A stretch of 7,455 nucleotides of DNA from JBCCBI01 sp039034155 (GCA_039034155.1 JBCCBI010000281.1:1-7455); one strand, 5' to 3'; shown: positions 1 through 6,297, counted from the stretch's first letter. Program-made: numbers and translations. Notes: generated by a model not told the origin, from the letters alone.

Positions 1-1
1 C

Positions 2-409
2 GGTGAAACGACCGCAGATGCGGCAAGTGCCATCAATTTTCAAGTGCGGCAAGCGTTTCCAGTTGCCTCGAGGTTACTCATCGCCAGCGTCGTAGACTTG
101 GATTTTGTACCACGTATGTTTCACGATGTCGCTAGAAGTGCTATGCAAGATGCGTTTTACAAAGAAAAAGAAACTTACTTGCCAGATGGCTATGACCCCA
201 CCGGGTACATCGTCATTTTTCCGGATTGGGAGGGCGATGTGACAACTGCATTTGGCTTTGAGGACGTTGACACTAGCATTGGCATCGTCGTTTTGGCAGA
301 ACGCGGCCGGGTGCTACTTGCTTATCAAGGTGATGACCCTGCGGAGGCAGCTATAACGACGCTACGCCGACAAATGATGACCGCAGTACGACCAGATGTA
401 GGGTTGTAG
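2..409 (+). CDS. 3' part of an uncharacterised protein, possibly thioredoxin-like fold (5' end outside window)
   Basis: The frame is open from the first bases of the window to the TAG at 407-409, so the real start lies to the left. The GTG at 44 has no ribosome binding site before it and is probably an internal valine. About 135 residues are visible. They begin with a helical stretch, followed by a hydrophobic strand LLIASVVDLDFVP, a helix, then IVIFPDWEGDVTTAFGF and a strand pair SIGIVVLAERGRVLLAYQG. The order strand, helix, FPDW-G-V-AFG, strand, 'G-RVLLAYQGDDP', helix resembles the C-terminal half of redoxin/YtfJ-like proteins. No CxxC motif is visible; if one exists it would be in the missing part. 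The fold is inference only. The gene converges on the methyltransferase gene with 22 bases between the stops and no recognisable terminator hairpin there. Confidence 0.6.
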   Translation, partial: GETTADAASAINFQVRQAFPVASRLLIASVVDLDFVPRMFHDVARSAMQDAFYKEKETYLPDGYDPTGYIVIFPDWEGDVTTAFGFEDVDTSIGIVVLAERGRVLLAYQGDDPAEAAITTLRRQMMTAVRPDVGL

Positions 410-431
410 GTCAAGGTGTTTGTAAATCAGG

Positions 432-1595
432 CTAAGGATTAAGATATTTCCTCGCAAGTATGAATTTGAGGTAACGACCTTCTGGGAAGTGCGCTGCCAC
501 CGGATGGTCAAGTGTGTGGCCGGCTTCGTGTAGGATTTGCACGCGGCAACCTGCTGTACGCGCGCCCTCAGCTAGGGTTTCCCGAAATGCGTCTGGCGAA
601 ACTTGCGCGGTGCAACTGGCTGTTGCTAAAATTCCACCAGCAGGCAACGCTCGCAGGGCGTCCCTATTGAGTTTGGTGTAGGCCCGCAGGGCAGCCCCGC
701 GACTTTTTTTGTTTTTAGCAAAGCTCGGCGGATCGCAGATAATGACATCAACTGGCTTAGATTTTTTTGTGTAGGTTTCGAGCACCTCAAAGCAATCCTC
801 AGCTAAAAAATTGTGCTTAGTAACATCGAGGTCGTTGCTTTGAACGTTGCGTTCAGCATCAACAAGCGCCGCTTTGGCAATGTCTACGCTGGTTACGTGA
901 CTTGCACCTGCCCTTGCTGCGTAGAGTGAAAATGCACCCGTATAGCTAAACAAATTAAGCACTCGCTTCCCGTCGCAAAACCTCGAGATAGTCTCACGGT
1001 TGTCGCGGTGGTCAAGAAATAAGCCTGTTTTTTGTCCTTCGTACAAGTTGGCAATTAACTTGAGGCCGCGCTCTTGTACAGTAACTTCAGGGGGCGGTAG
1101 TTGCCCATAAAGTGCTACTAACTCACCGTCTTGCTTGTGGACAATGCCCCGTACATTAATCCCCTTCACATTCAATTGCTTACTGAGAATTTTGGCAACT
1201 ACTGGCAGTAAATCGCGGACACTGTCAGCATAGTGTTTCATGACGATGTAGCGTCCGTACAGGTCGGCCGTGATGCCGGGTAGGCCGTCACTTTCGCCAT
1301 AGAGCAGGCGGTAGGCGTTGGTAACTGACGTAAGTGGCGCGCGTAGGTTGATAGCATCAGTGACTCGAGCCTCTAGCCATGTACTATCCGGCACGCGCTC
1401 ATGACTAAAAATGCGCACGCCAATTGCGCCGTTGACATCAAAGCGTCCAAAGGCAACTTGCTTGCCTGCCTCGAGCCTCACCCAATCGCCATGTTGAACA
1501 TCATGCTTAGGCAAGTGGTTGCGGTACACCCAAGGATGGCCAGAGGCAAGTGCCGATGCCATGTTATCAGCTAGGCGTAAGGTCGCTAAACTCAT
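432..1595 (-). CDS. rlmI: RlmI-type 23S rRNA (cytosine-C5) methyltransferase, class I SAM-dependent
   Basis: Predicted cytoplasmic SAM-dependent RNA methyltransferase of the RlmI/YccW family. E. coli RlmI makes m5C1962 in 23S rRNA and has 396 residues; this protein has 387. The N-terminal PUA domain (about 2-70) starts with the typical GHPWVYRNH (19-27). The family linker LLYGESDGLPGITADLYG is at 97-114 and GQKTGLFLDHRDNR at 187-200. SAM motif I is VLNLFSYTGAFSLYAARAG (212-230), with acidic D238 after the next strand. Motif IV is DPPSFAK (288-294), and the probable catalytic cysteine is C328 in TASC. The C-terminal DHP...GRYLKFIL block is also typical. The ATG start overlaps the TGA stop of the upstream glycosylase gene (ATGA, 1592-1595), and AGGA at 1601-1604 on the minus strand lies five bases before it. 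Coupled translation as the last gene of the operon is therefore likely. The exact rRNA target cannot be read from sequence. Confidence 0.93.
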   Translation of the reverse strand: MSLATLRLADNMASALASGHPWVYRNHLPKHDVQHGDWVRLEAGKQVAFGRFDVNGAIGVRIFSHERVPDSTWLEARVTDAINLRAPLTSVTNAYRLLYGESDGLPGITADLYGRYIVMKHYADSVRDLLPVVAKILSKQLNVKGINVRGIVHKQDGELVALYGQLPPPEVTVQERGLKLIANLYEGQKTGLFLDHRDNRETISRFCDGKRVLNLFSYTGAFSLYAARAGASHVTSVDIAKAALVDAERNVQSNDLDVTKHNFLAEDCFEVLETYTKKSKPVDVIICDPPSFAKNKKSRGAALRAYTKLNRDALRALPAGGILATASCTAQVSPDAFRETLAEGARTAGCRVQILHEAGHTLDHPVAAHFPEGRYLKFILARKYLNP

Positions 1596-2287
1596 GACAG
1601 TCCTGCCAAGGTTTTGGCACGTGCTAACACGTCATCAAACATAGCCTCAGTAAGTTTGCCTGTGTTGGTGTTCTGAAAACTGACATGATAAGCGTCTAGT
1701 AAAGGTAAGGGCACGGGCTCAATGTCTTCAAATTGATGAAGTTGCCCATGCCCAAAAGGGTAATGTTTTTTGATGATTTTGTGACCTTTGGCTTTGAGAT
1801 ACTCCAAATAACTATCGTGAGCAATGCTGCCGAGTGCTAAGACAAGTCTAAGCTTGAGGAGGTTGTTGAGGTCGTACTCGAGCCACGTCCTACAGGTAGC
1901 CACTTCATCCCTTGTGGGTTTATTGCCCGGTGGCACACAGCGCGCTGCTGCGGTAATAAACATGCCCGTGAGCACCATGCCGTCATCCCTGCTAGTTGCA
2001 TGAGCTTGACTGGCAAACCCAGCTCGGTGTAACGCTGGAAATAAAAAATTACCACTGGCATCACCCGTAAACATGCGCCCGGTACGGTTGCTTCCGTGTG
2101 CGCCCGGTGCTAACCCCAGCAGCAAAATACGGGCCTGTTCATCCCCAAAGCCGGGAACAGGCTTGCCCCAATAGGGTTCACCCGCATAGGCACGGCGCTT
2201 GGTGTTGGCAACCTCTTCACGGTAGGTTGCCAGCCGTGGACATAAGCGGCAAGTTAAAAGTTCAGCAGGTGCTGGGTTAAACGTCAC
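1592..2287 (-). CDS. udgB: Family 5 (UdgB-type) [4Fe-4S] uracil-DNA glycosylase
   Basis: Predicted base-excision repair enzyme that removes uracil, and in characterised family 5 members also hypoxanthine and other deaminated bases, from DNA. Motif A is GLAPGAHGSNRTGRMFTGD (58-76). As known for family 5, it has small residues where other UDG families carry the catalytic Asp or Asn. Four cysteines in the iron-sulfur pattern are present: C13 and C16 (CxxC), then C117 and C132 with 14 residues between them. The family block CVPPGNKPT is at 117-125. Motif B reads YHVSFQNTNTGKLT (200-213); the more usual form is HPSxxN, so a proline is replaced by valine. Length (231) fits the family. The start is GTG, 15 bases after the TAA of the C-S lyase gene in the same frame; that gap has no Shine-Dalgarno sequence, so reinitiation after the upstream gene seems likely. 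The stop overlaps the methyltransferase ATG. Confidence 0.93.
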   Translation of the reverse strand: MTFNPAPAELLTCRLCPRLATYREEVANTKRRAYAGEPYWGKPVPGFGDEQARILLLGLAPGAHGSNRTGRMFTGDASGNFLFPALHRAGFASQAHATSRDDGMVLTGMFITAAARCVPPGNKPTRDEVATCRTWLEYDLNNLLKLRLVLALGSIAHDSYLEYLKAKGHKIIKKHYPFGHGQLHQFEDIEPVPLPLLDAYHVSFQNTNTGKLTEAMFDDVLARAKTLAGLS

Positions 2288-2302
2288 TAAGGTGCGTGTT
2301 GA

Positions 2303-3481
2303 TTAGTCAAGTTGGCGGATGCCATCTTCAATGCGGGTGAGGGCGTGTTCAACAACCTCGCGCGTGGTTGCAAAGTTGAGGCGGGCAAAGCCTTCACCAC
2401 CAGGGCCAAAACTGGGGCCGGGGTTGAGGCCAACTTTGCAAGTTTCTAACAAAAAGGTCTCTAACTTTTCACCTAAACCGAGGCTGCGGAAGTCAAGCCA
2501 CGAAAGGTAAGTACCCTCTGTACCGTAATATTTGACACTTGGCAAGCGTTTATCTACAAAATCTGCTACAAATTTACGGTTGTCGTCTAAGTAGCTCAGC
2601 GTGCTATCTAACCAGTCTTGAGCCTCGGTGTAAGCAGCTTTGATAGCTGCTTGGGCAATAACATTTGGCGGGGTGATGAGGGCAGGGGCGGCGTTTTGGC
2701 AGCGCTCGAGCAACGCTTTATTCTGTGACACGGCCACACCACCTTTTAAGCCTGCAATATTAAACGTCTTGGTTGGTCCAAAGAGCGTGAGCGTCCGCTG
2801 GGCTATCTCATCACTAAGGCTGGCAAACGGAATATGTTCATGGCCATCAAAGCGAAGGTCACAGTGGAGTTCATCGCTCACCACCCACAAGCGGTGTTTG
2901 AGCACAAACTCAGCAAGTTTCTCAAGTTCATCACGGCGGAACACGCGCCCAGCTGGGTTGTGCGGGTTACAGAGCATAAACAAGCGGGTGCTGGGTGTTA
3001 CTAGTGTGTCCAGCGCGTCAAAGTCAATCTGCCACGTGCCATCTACAATCTCCATCTGGTTGTAAACGGGGGTACGGCCTGTTTTTTCCACCGCGTACAT
3101 AAACGGCGGGTAAATTGGTGTTTGCATAATGACTTCTTCACCAGGACTCGCAAAAGCCATAGCACCCAAAAACAGGCCCGGCACAATCCCATTAATGAGC
3201 CAGATGTCATCTTCCTCAAGGTGCCAGTTGTAACGCTCTGCTTGGCGCTGAATAATCGCCTCGCCCACACCGGGTTCACCTGAGCCCAGATAGCCGCCCA
3301 TCGGGTAGCCCAAGTTGCCACTGGTGGCGCGTGCGTGCATGGCATCTGTAATTTTTTCTGAGGCAGGAAAGTCCATATCGGCGACCCACAGGGGCATCAC
3401 GTCGGGGCCGTAGCGAGTCCACTTGGCACAGTTGCGCGCGCGTAAGGTTTCAAGGCTGATGGCATCAAAAGGATGAGACAT
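2303..3481 (-). CDS. MalY/PatB family PLP-dependent C-S lyase (cystathionine beta-lyase-like)
   Basis: Fold-type I PLP enzyme of the MalY/PatB group, expected to cleave the C-S bond of cystathionine, cysteine or cysteine conjugates to give pyruvate, ammonia and a thiol. The 392-residue length matches the family. The signature start KWTRYGPDVMPLWVADMDF is at 20-38. TPIYPPF (121-127) carries the cofactor-contacting tyrosine. CNPHNPAGRV (171-180) contains the conserved Asn, and SDELHCDL (202-209) the Asp that pairs with the pyridine nitrogen. FGPTKTFNIAGLKGG (234-248) carries the Schiff-base lysine K238, and R367 in FARLNFA should bind the substrate carboxylate. All key residues are intact. It is the first gene of the minus-strand operon. 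The ATG at 3481 has only a distant AAGG (3495-3498, 13 bases away), so its ribosome binding site is weak. No convincing sigma-70 promoter is visible; TATTAT on the minus strand (3510-3515) is the best -10 candidate. The choice between methionine synthesis and detoxification or aminotransferase-like roles is open. Confidence 0.93.
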   Translation of the reverse strand: MSHPFDAISLETLRARNCAKWTRYGPDVMPLWVADMDFPASEKITDAMHARATSGNLGYPMGGYLGSGEPGVGEAIIQRQAERYNWHLEEDDIWLINGIVPGLFLGAMAFASPGEEVIMQTPIYPPFMYAVEKTGRTPVYNQMEIVDGTWQIDFDALDTLVTPSTRLFMLCNPHNPAGRVFRRDELEKLAEFVLKHRLWVVSDELHCDLRFDGHEHIPFASLSDEIAQRTLTLFGPTKTFNIAGLKGGVAVSQNKALLERCQNAAPALITPPNVIAQAAIKAAYTEAQDWLDSTLSYLDDNRKFVADFVDKRLPSVKYYGTEGTYLSWLDFRSLGLGEKLETFLLETCKVGLNPGPSFGPGGEGFARLNFATTREVVEHALTRIEDGIRQLD

Positions 3482-3633
3482 GGTTTTTAGTTTACCTTAG
3501 ACCAGGTCACATAATAGCGGTGCGGCTCCGCATAATGCTGCTACAAAATGGTAGAACCGTGCAAGTCTATGCAGGGTTTGGCTCGAGGTTAGCATTTAAA
3601 AATTTCTCGAAAAGATATCATCAAAAACCCCTA

Positions 3634-3671
3634 GACACTAATAACCGGACACTAATAGCTAGATACTAATA
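3634..3671 (+). repeat. Three 14-base-phased copies of GAYACTAATA
   Basis: GACACTAATA at 3634-3643, GACACTAATA at 3648-3657 and GATACTAATA at 3662-3671. The starts are exactly 14 bases apart, each pair of units is separated by four non-conserved bases, and the third unit differs by a single base. Conserved cores with variable spacers suggest repeated protein-binding sites rather than simple replication slippage. A role in controlling the hydantoinase gene (about 380 bases downstream) or the divergent lyase operon (about 150 bases away) is inference. Confidence 0.75.
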
Positions 3672-3683
3672 AGATAATGTCAA

Positions 3684-3750
3684 CCTCAACAAGATGATAT
3701 TAACCTCTAAGAGGCTATCCGAAACGTCCTCAACAAGAGCAAATATCATC
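3684..3750. repeat. Composite of an 11-base direct repeat and a 9-base inverted repeat
   Basis: CCTCAACAAGA occurs at 3684-3694 and again at 3728-3738, 44 bases apart. GATGATATT (3693-3701) is perfectly complementary to AATATCATC (3742-3750), with 40 bases between. A related GATATCATC lies at 3614-3622. Between the arms sits an odd palindrome CCTCTaAGAGG (3704-3714). As RNA the region could fold into a long hairpin with an internal small hairpin; as DNA it could be a cluster of binding sites. I recognise no named element. Confidence 0.6.
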
Positions 3751-4001
3751 CGGCTGATGACCTTAATTACCTTGCAGGACGTTGTTTATATTGATAGATG
3801 TAGCTAGTTGACGACTGATATCGACATCTTTAAGCAGGCTCCAAGCATAGGCTTGTTTGATGTGATGCTAGCTCGAGCAACGCCACTTCCAACCTCAAAA
3901 ATAGCCTCAACCTAAACGTGGAATCATCAAAACGCAAGTACATAACTTTAAGCTTACAGATGAAGCTACATCAGCCTTAGTCCCTCTTCTACGCTTTCAC
4001 T

Positions 4002-4010
4002 TGATATACT
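4002..4010 (+). promoter_or_regulatory. Extended -10 promoter for the hydantoinase gene
   Basis: TGaTATACT fits the extended -10 form (TGn followed by a five-of-six TATAAT match). No good -35 hexamer lies 16-18 bases upstream, which is acceptable for extended -10 promoters. Transcription would begin near 4017, giving a leader of about 33 bases. Confidence 0.55.
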
Positions 4011-4038
4011 CTCTCCAAGCATCTATTCCTTTACCTAC

Positions 4039-4044
4039 AGGAGG
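4039..4044 (+). promoter_or_regulatory. Consensus ribosome binding site of the hydantoinase gene
   Basis: AGGAGG lies five bases before the ATG at 4050. It is the only full-consensus site in the window and fixes the start of this gene. It suggests strong translation compared with the weak sites of the neighbouring operon. Confidence 0.85.
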
Positions 4045-4049
4045 CAAGC

Positions 4050-5432
4050 ATGGCACTACTGGTTAAAAACGGTGAGATTATTACCGCGACTGATCGCTAC
4101 CACGCGGATATTTACTGTGAAGATCAAACCATCAGCAAAATTGGTCACAATCTAGACGTGCCACCAGATACCCCTACAATTGACGCTAGCGGCAAGTATG
4201 TGTTTCCAGGGTTTATCGACCCGCACGTGCATATTTATTTGCCGTTTATGGGAACAGTTAGTAAAGACACTCACACTACGGGTAGTCAAGCAGCGTTAGT
4301 TGGTGGCACAACTACCTTTATTGAAATGTGTGCGCCTTCCAAAGGGCAAGACTTATTAACTGAGGGCTTTGAACTCTGGGCAGACAAAGCCAAAGGTAGC
4401 AGTGCGTGTGACTACAGCTTCCATATGGCCGTACCTCACTTTGATAGCAACACCAAAGATCAACTACGCGAGATAGTTGGGCAAGGTGTGGGGTCGTTCA
4501 AGGTATTTTTAGCCTATAAAAACTTTTTTGGTGTAAACGACGAAGAACTTTGGAATACTTTAAGTTTTGCTAAAGAACTTGGGGTCATCACCACCGCCCA
4601 CTGTGAAAACGATGAAGCCATTGCCCAACTGCAAGCTCAACTCTTAGCAGCTGGTAACACGGGTCCCGAGTACCACGAACCCAGCCGTCCAATTAGCGTT
4701 GAGGTAGACGGCGTCCATCACTTCACAACCTTTTTACAAGCTACAGGTGCTGCAGGGTATATTGTCCATTTGAGTTGTGCTGCTGGCTTGGAAGCTGCCA
4801 ACCGCGCCCGCTACAACGGCGCAGAAGTCTATGTTGAGGCTGTCATCCCGCACCTTATGCTAGATAAAACGTATGCCGAGCGCCCCAACTTCGAAGGTGC
4901 CAAGTACGTTATGTCACCGCCGCTTCGTACAAAACCCAATCAAGCTGCCCTCTGGCAGGGGCTCCGCAACACAGACGTTAATACTGTGGCAACCGACCAC
5001 GCACCGTTTGATTTCGTAGGACAAAAAGACATGGGTAAAGACAACTTCGTCCAAATTCCTAACGGTATTCCAGCTATTGAAGACCGTGTGAACATCCTTT
5101 ATACCTACGGCGTAATGCAAGAACGCATTGACATTCACCGTTTTGTGGATGCGGCGAGTACCCAAGCTGCCAAAATTTTTGGACTGTTTCCGAAAAAAGG
5201 CACGATTGCCCTAGGAAGCGATGCCGATCTCGTCATCTACGACCCCAACCACAAAGAAACGCTCACCGCTGCTAACCAAACGATGAACCTAGATTACCGT
5301 GGCTTTGAAGGCTTTGAGATTGCAGGTAAACCAACCGAAGTTACCGTACGTGGCAAGGTGATGGTGGACGGCGGTAAGTTTGTAGGGGATAGCAGTTGGG
5401 GTGAATTTTTAGCGCGTGAGCCACAATATTGA
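4050..5432 (+). CDS. hydA: D-hydantoinase / dihydropyrimidinase
   Basis: Cyclic amidohydrolase that opens dihydropyrimidine rings (dihydrouracil, dihydrothymine) or 5-substituted hydantoins to N-carbamoyl amino acids in the cytoplasm. The 460-residue length is typical. The binuclear metal site is complete: H59 and H61 in GFIDPHVH, K151 (the carboxylated lysine) in SFKVFLAYK, H184 in TTAHCEN, H240 in IVHLS and D316 in ATDHAPF. The conserved substrate-side tyrosine is Y156. A small N-terminal beta domain (about 1-50) and its C-terminal completion (SDADLVIYDP, 390-399, through TVRGKVMVDGG, 432-442) flank the barrel. The gene stands alone, with its own promoter, consensus ribosome binding site and terminator. 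No ureidopropionase, carbamoylase or dihydropyrimidine dehydrogenase gene is in view, so whether it serves pyrimidine breakdown or hydantoin use is undecided. An allantoinase is less likely given the FKVF-AYK context. Confidence 0.95.
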   Translation: MALLVKNGEIITATDRYHADIYCEDQTISKIGHNLDVPPDTPTIDASGKYVFPGFIDPHVHIYLPFMGTVSKDTHTTGSQAALVGGTTTFIEMCAPSKGQDLLTEGFELWADKAKGSSACDYSFHMAVPHFDSNTKDQLREIVGQGVGSFKVFLAYKNFFGVNDEELWNTLSFAKELGVITTAHCENDEAIAQLQAQLLAAGNTGPEYHEPSRPISVEVDGVHHFTTFLQATGAAGYIVHLSCAAGLEAANRARYNGAEVYVEAVIPHLMLDKTYAERPNFEGAKYVMSPPLRTKPNQAALWQGLRNTDVNTVATDHAPFDFVGQKDMGKDNFVQIPNGIPAIEDRVNILYTYGVMQERIDIHRFVDAASTQAAKIFGLFPKKGTIALGSDADLVIYDPNHKETLTAANQTMNLDYRGFEGFEIAGKPTEVTVRGKVMVDGGKFVGDSSWGEFLAREPQY

Positions 5433-5495
5433 TAAATATCAGATCACTGACATACACAACTTAACATCAAAATGATCATTATTTTGAGCATATGC

Positions 5496-5521
5496 AAAGA
5501 GGGTATTTCGCCCTCTTTTTT
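5496..5521 (+). terminator. Intrinsic terminator after the hydantoinase gene
   Basis: A perfect 8-base stem AAAGAGGG / CCCTCTTT (5496-5503 with 5511-5518), a 7-base loop TATTTCG and a run of T follow the stop codon by 63 bases. The A-rich 5' side also gives some capacity in the other direction, but no converging gene needs it. Confidence 0.92.
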
Positions 5522-5536
5522 GTATGGGTTAGTGTA

Positions 5537-5565
5537 TTGTCAAGAGCGAATAAAGCTGGCATTAT
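5537..5565 (+). promoter_or_regulatory. Candidate sigma-70 promoter for the TetR-family gene
   Basis: TTGTCA (5537-5542, five of six to TTGACA) and CATTAT (5560-5565, four of six to TATAAT) are 17 bases apart. The promoter begins just after the upstream terminator. Transcription would start near 5572, leaving a leader of about 140 bases with the inverted repeats described at 5659-5712. A second, weaker -10-like GATAAT (5651-5656) lacks a -35 partner. Confidence 0.5.
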
Positions 5566-5658
5566 GCAAGAACGAGATTCAAAAATTTAAGTTATCTTCG
5601 AGAGTGCTGCTCAAAACTAAAGACTGGGCAAGTTAGGTGTGCTTCATCGGGATAATTT

Positions 5659-5712
5659 GTAGGTTGTCTTCTAGTTGATAGATCAAAAATCAACTAACCT
5701 ACCAAAAGGTAG
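5659..5712 (+). promoter_or_regulatory. Nested inverted repeats over the TetR-gene ribosome binding site (operator and/or RNA switch)
   Basis: TAGTTGAT (5672-5679) pairs perfectly with ATCAACTA (5689-5696) around a 9-base loop. The stem continues outward as GTAGGT (5659-5664) with ACCTAC (5697-5702), leaving a 7-base bulge on the left side only. The 3' strand of that outer stem also forms CTACC-AAAA-GGTAG (5699-5712), a small hairpin that buries AGGT, the only Shine-Dalgarno-like bases before the ATG at 5716. A further dyad TTGATagATCAA (5675-5686) lies inside. Palindromes directly before a TetR-family gene are usually autoregulatory operators, and CTACC-N4-GGTAG has that form. The two mutually exclusive RNA pairings are an alternative or additional mechanism. 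Confidence 0.6.
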
Positions 5713-5715
5713 ATT

Positions 5716-6297
5716 ATGGCGAGACCAACCGTAGACAACACTCAAGACACCAAAAACCTTGCGCTAGATGCGATGGGCCAGCTCATTCAAGAATTTGGCT
5801 ATAACGGCGTGAGCATGAACGCACTGGCACAGCGTATTGGCGTGCGTAAAGCGAGTTTGTATCATCACTTTCCAGACGGTAAAGAACAACTTGTTGCCAA
5901 CATGATTGAGCGGATGATTCACAAACACGGTCAAGGCTATCAGGCGGTACTGGACCGTGATGTGAGTGTGAAAGAGCGGCTCGAGCACGTCTTGCAATTT
6001 AGCTTAGCTGCCAATAGCGAAGTCTCACACGTAGTCACAGATAGTCTGCGTTTTTTGCATTCTGAGCAGCGTAGTGGCTTGTGGGAACTATTCCAACAAA
6101 ACCAATATCAAAAAATTAAACGAGTTTTAGATGATGGTGTAGCAAGTGGTGAACTTAGGCGTCATGAAACAACCATAAGCACGTGGATGTTCTTGAGCCT
6201 TATGCGTGAACTTGGTGTTTGGGAGTCGTTTATTTCAGACCAAGATTTTTCTGAACGGGTCGTAAGTCTATTTTTGGAAGGTGTACGCAAAGCCTAG
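5716..6297 (+). CDS. TetR/AcrR family transcriptional regulator
   Basis: A 193-residue, probably dimeric DNA-binding repressor. The N-terminal TetR helix-turn-helix domain spans about 12-60. Helix 1 is followed by FGYNGVSMNALAQRIGVRKA (27-46), and then SLYHHFPDGKEQLV (47-60), the recognition-helix end and the conserved YxHF segment. The HHFPDGKEQL form is reminiscent of the LmrA/YxaF-type branch of the family, which is inference. The C-terminal half (about 65-193) is helical and would bind an unknown ligand. The start ATG follows AAGGT at about seven bases, within a hairpin (entry 5659-5712). The gene is flanked on both sides by CTACC/GGTAG elements, which fits autoregulation and possible control of the membrane-protein gene downstream. 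The upstream hydantoinase gene is separated from it by a strong terminator, so control of that gene is less obvious. Confidence 0.93.
   Translation: MARPTVDNTQDTKNLALDAMGQLIQEFGYNGVSMNALAQRIGVRKASLYHHFPDGKEQLVANMIERMIHKHGQGYQAVLDRDVSVKERLEHVLQFSLAANSEVSHVVTDSLRFLHSEQRSGLWELFQQNQYQKIKRVLDDGVASGELRRHETTISTWMFLSLMRELGVWESFISDQDFSERVVSLFLEGVRKA

Larger units (their letters stand above)
3482..4049. other. 568-base divergent intergenic region, repeat-rich
   Basis: This gap separates the minus-strand C-S lyase operon from the hydantoinase gene and is much longer than the other gaps in the window. It has no tRNA-like or coding pattern that I trust. Its contents are: a dyad TGCGGctCCGCA (3521-3532) near the lyase start; a repeat-dense zone at 3610-3750 (separate entries); two CTCGAG sites (3582, 3872); further CCTCAA words at 3893 and 3905; and the hydantoinase promoter and ribosome binding site at its right end. 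Between about 3760 and 3990 I see nothing else that I can assign. It may hold more than one regulatory region or an unannotated small RNA. Confidence 0.7.

Noticed and set aside
44..46. GTG as the start of the first gene
   Set aside because: The frame is open upstream to the window edge and no ribosome binding site precedes this codon.
3535..3669. Plus-strand ORF of 44 codons in the intergenic region (starts MLLQNGRTV)
   Set aside because: No ribosome binding site precedes the ATG, the codons look random, and the 3' part runs through the phased repeats.
4914..5165. Antisense ORF inside the hydantoinase gene
   Set aside because: It lies wholly inside a well-supported gene and has no recognisable protein features; other overlapping ORFs inside the operon and the regulator gene were dropped for the same reason.
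5468..5486. Palindrome AATGATCATT and flanking CAAAAT/ATTTTG after the hydantoinase stop
   Set aside because: It is AT-rich, lies just before a strong terminator and has no gene start nearby, so no function can be argued.
5114..5574. ATGCAAGAACG found both in the hydantoinase gene and in the regulator leader
   Set aside because: Several 11-base matches are expected by chance in a window of this length.
5564..5590. Eight-residue leader-peptide-like ORF (MQERDSKI) in the regulator leader
   Set aside because: Its ATG overlaps the candidate -10 box, it has no ribosome binding site, and it shows no run of regulatory codons.
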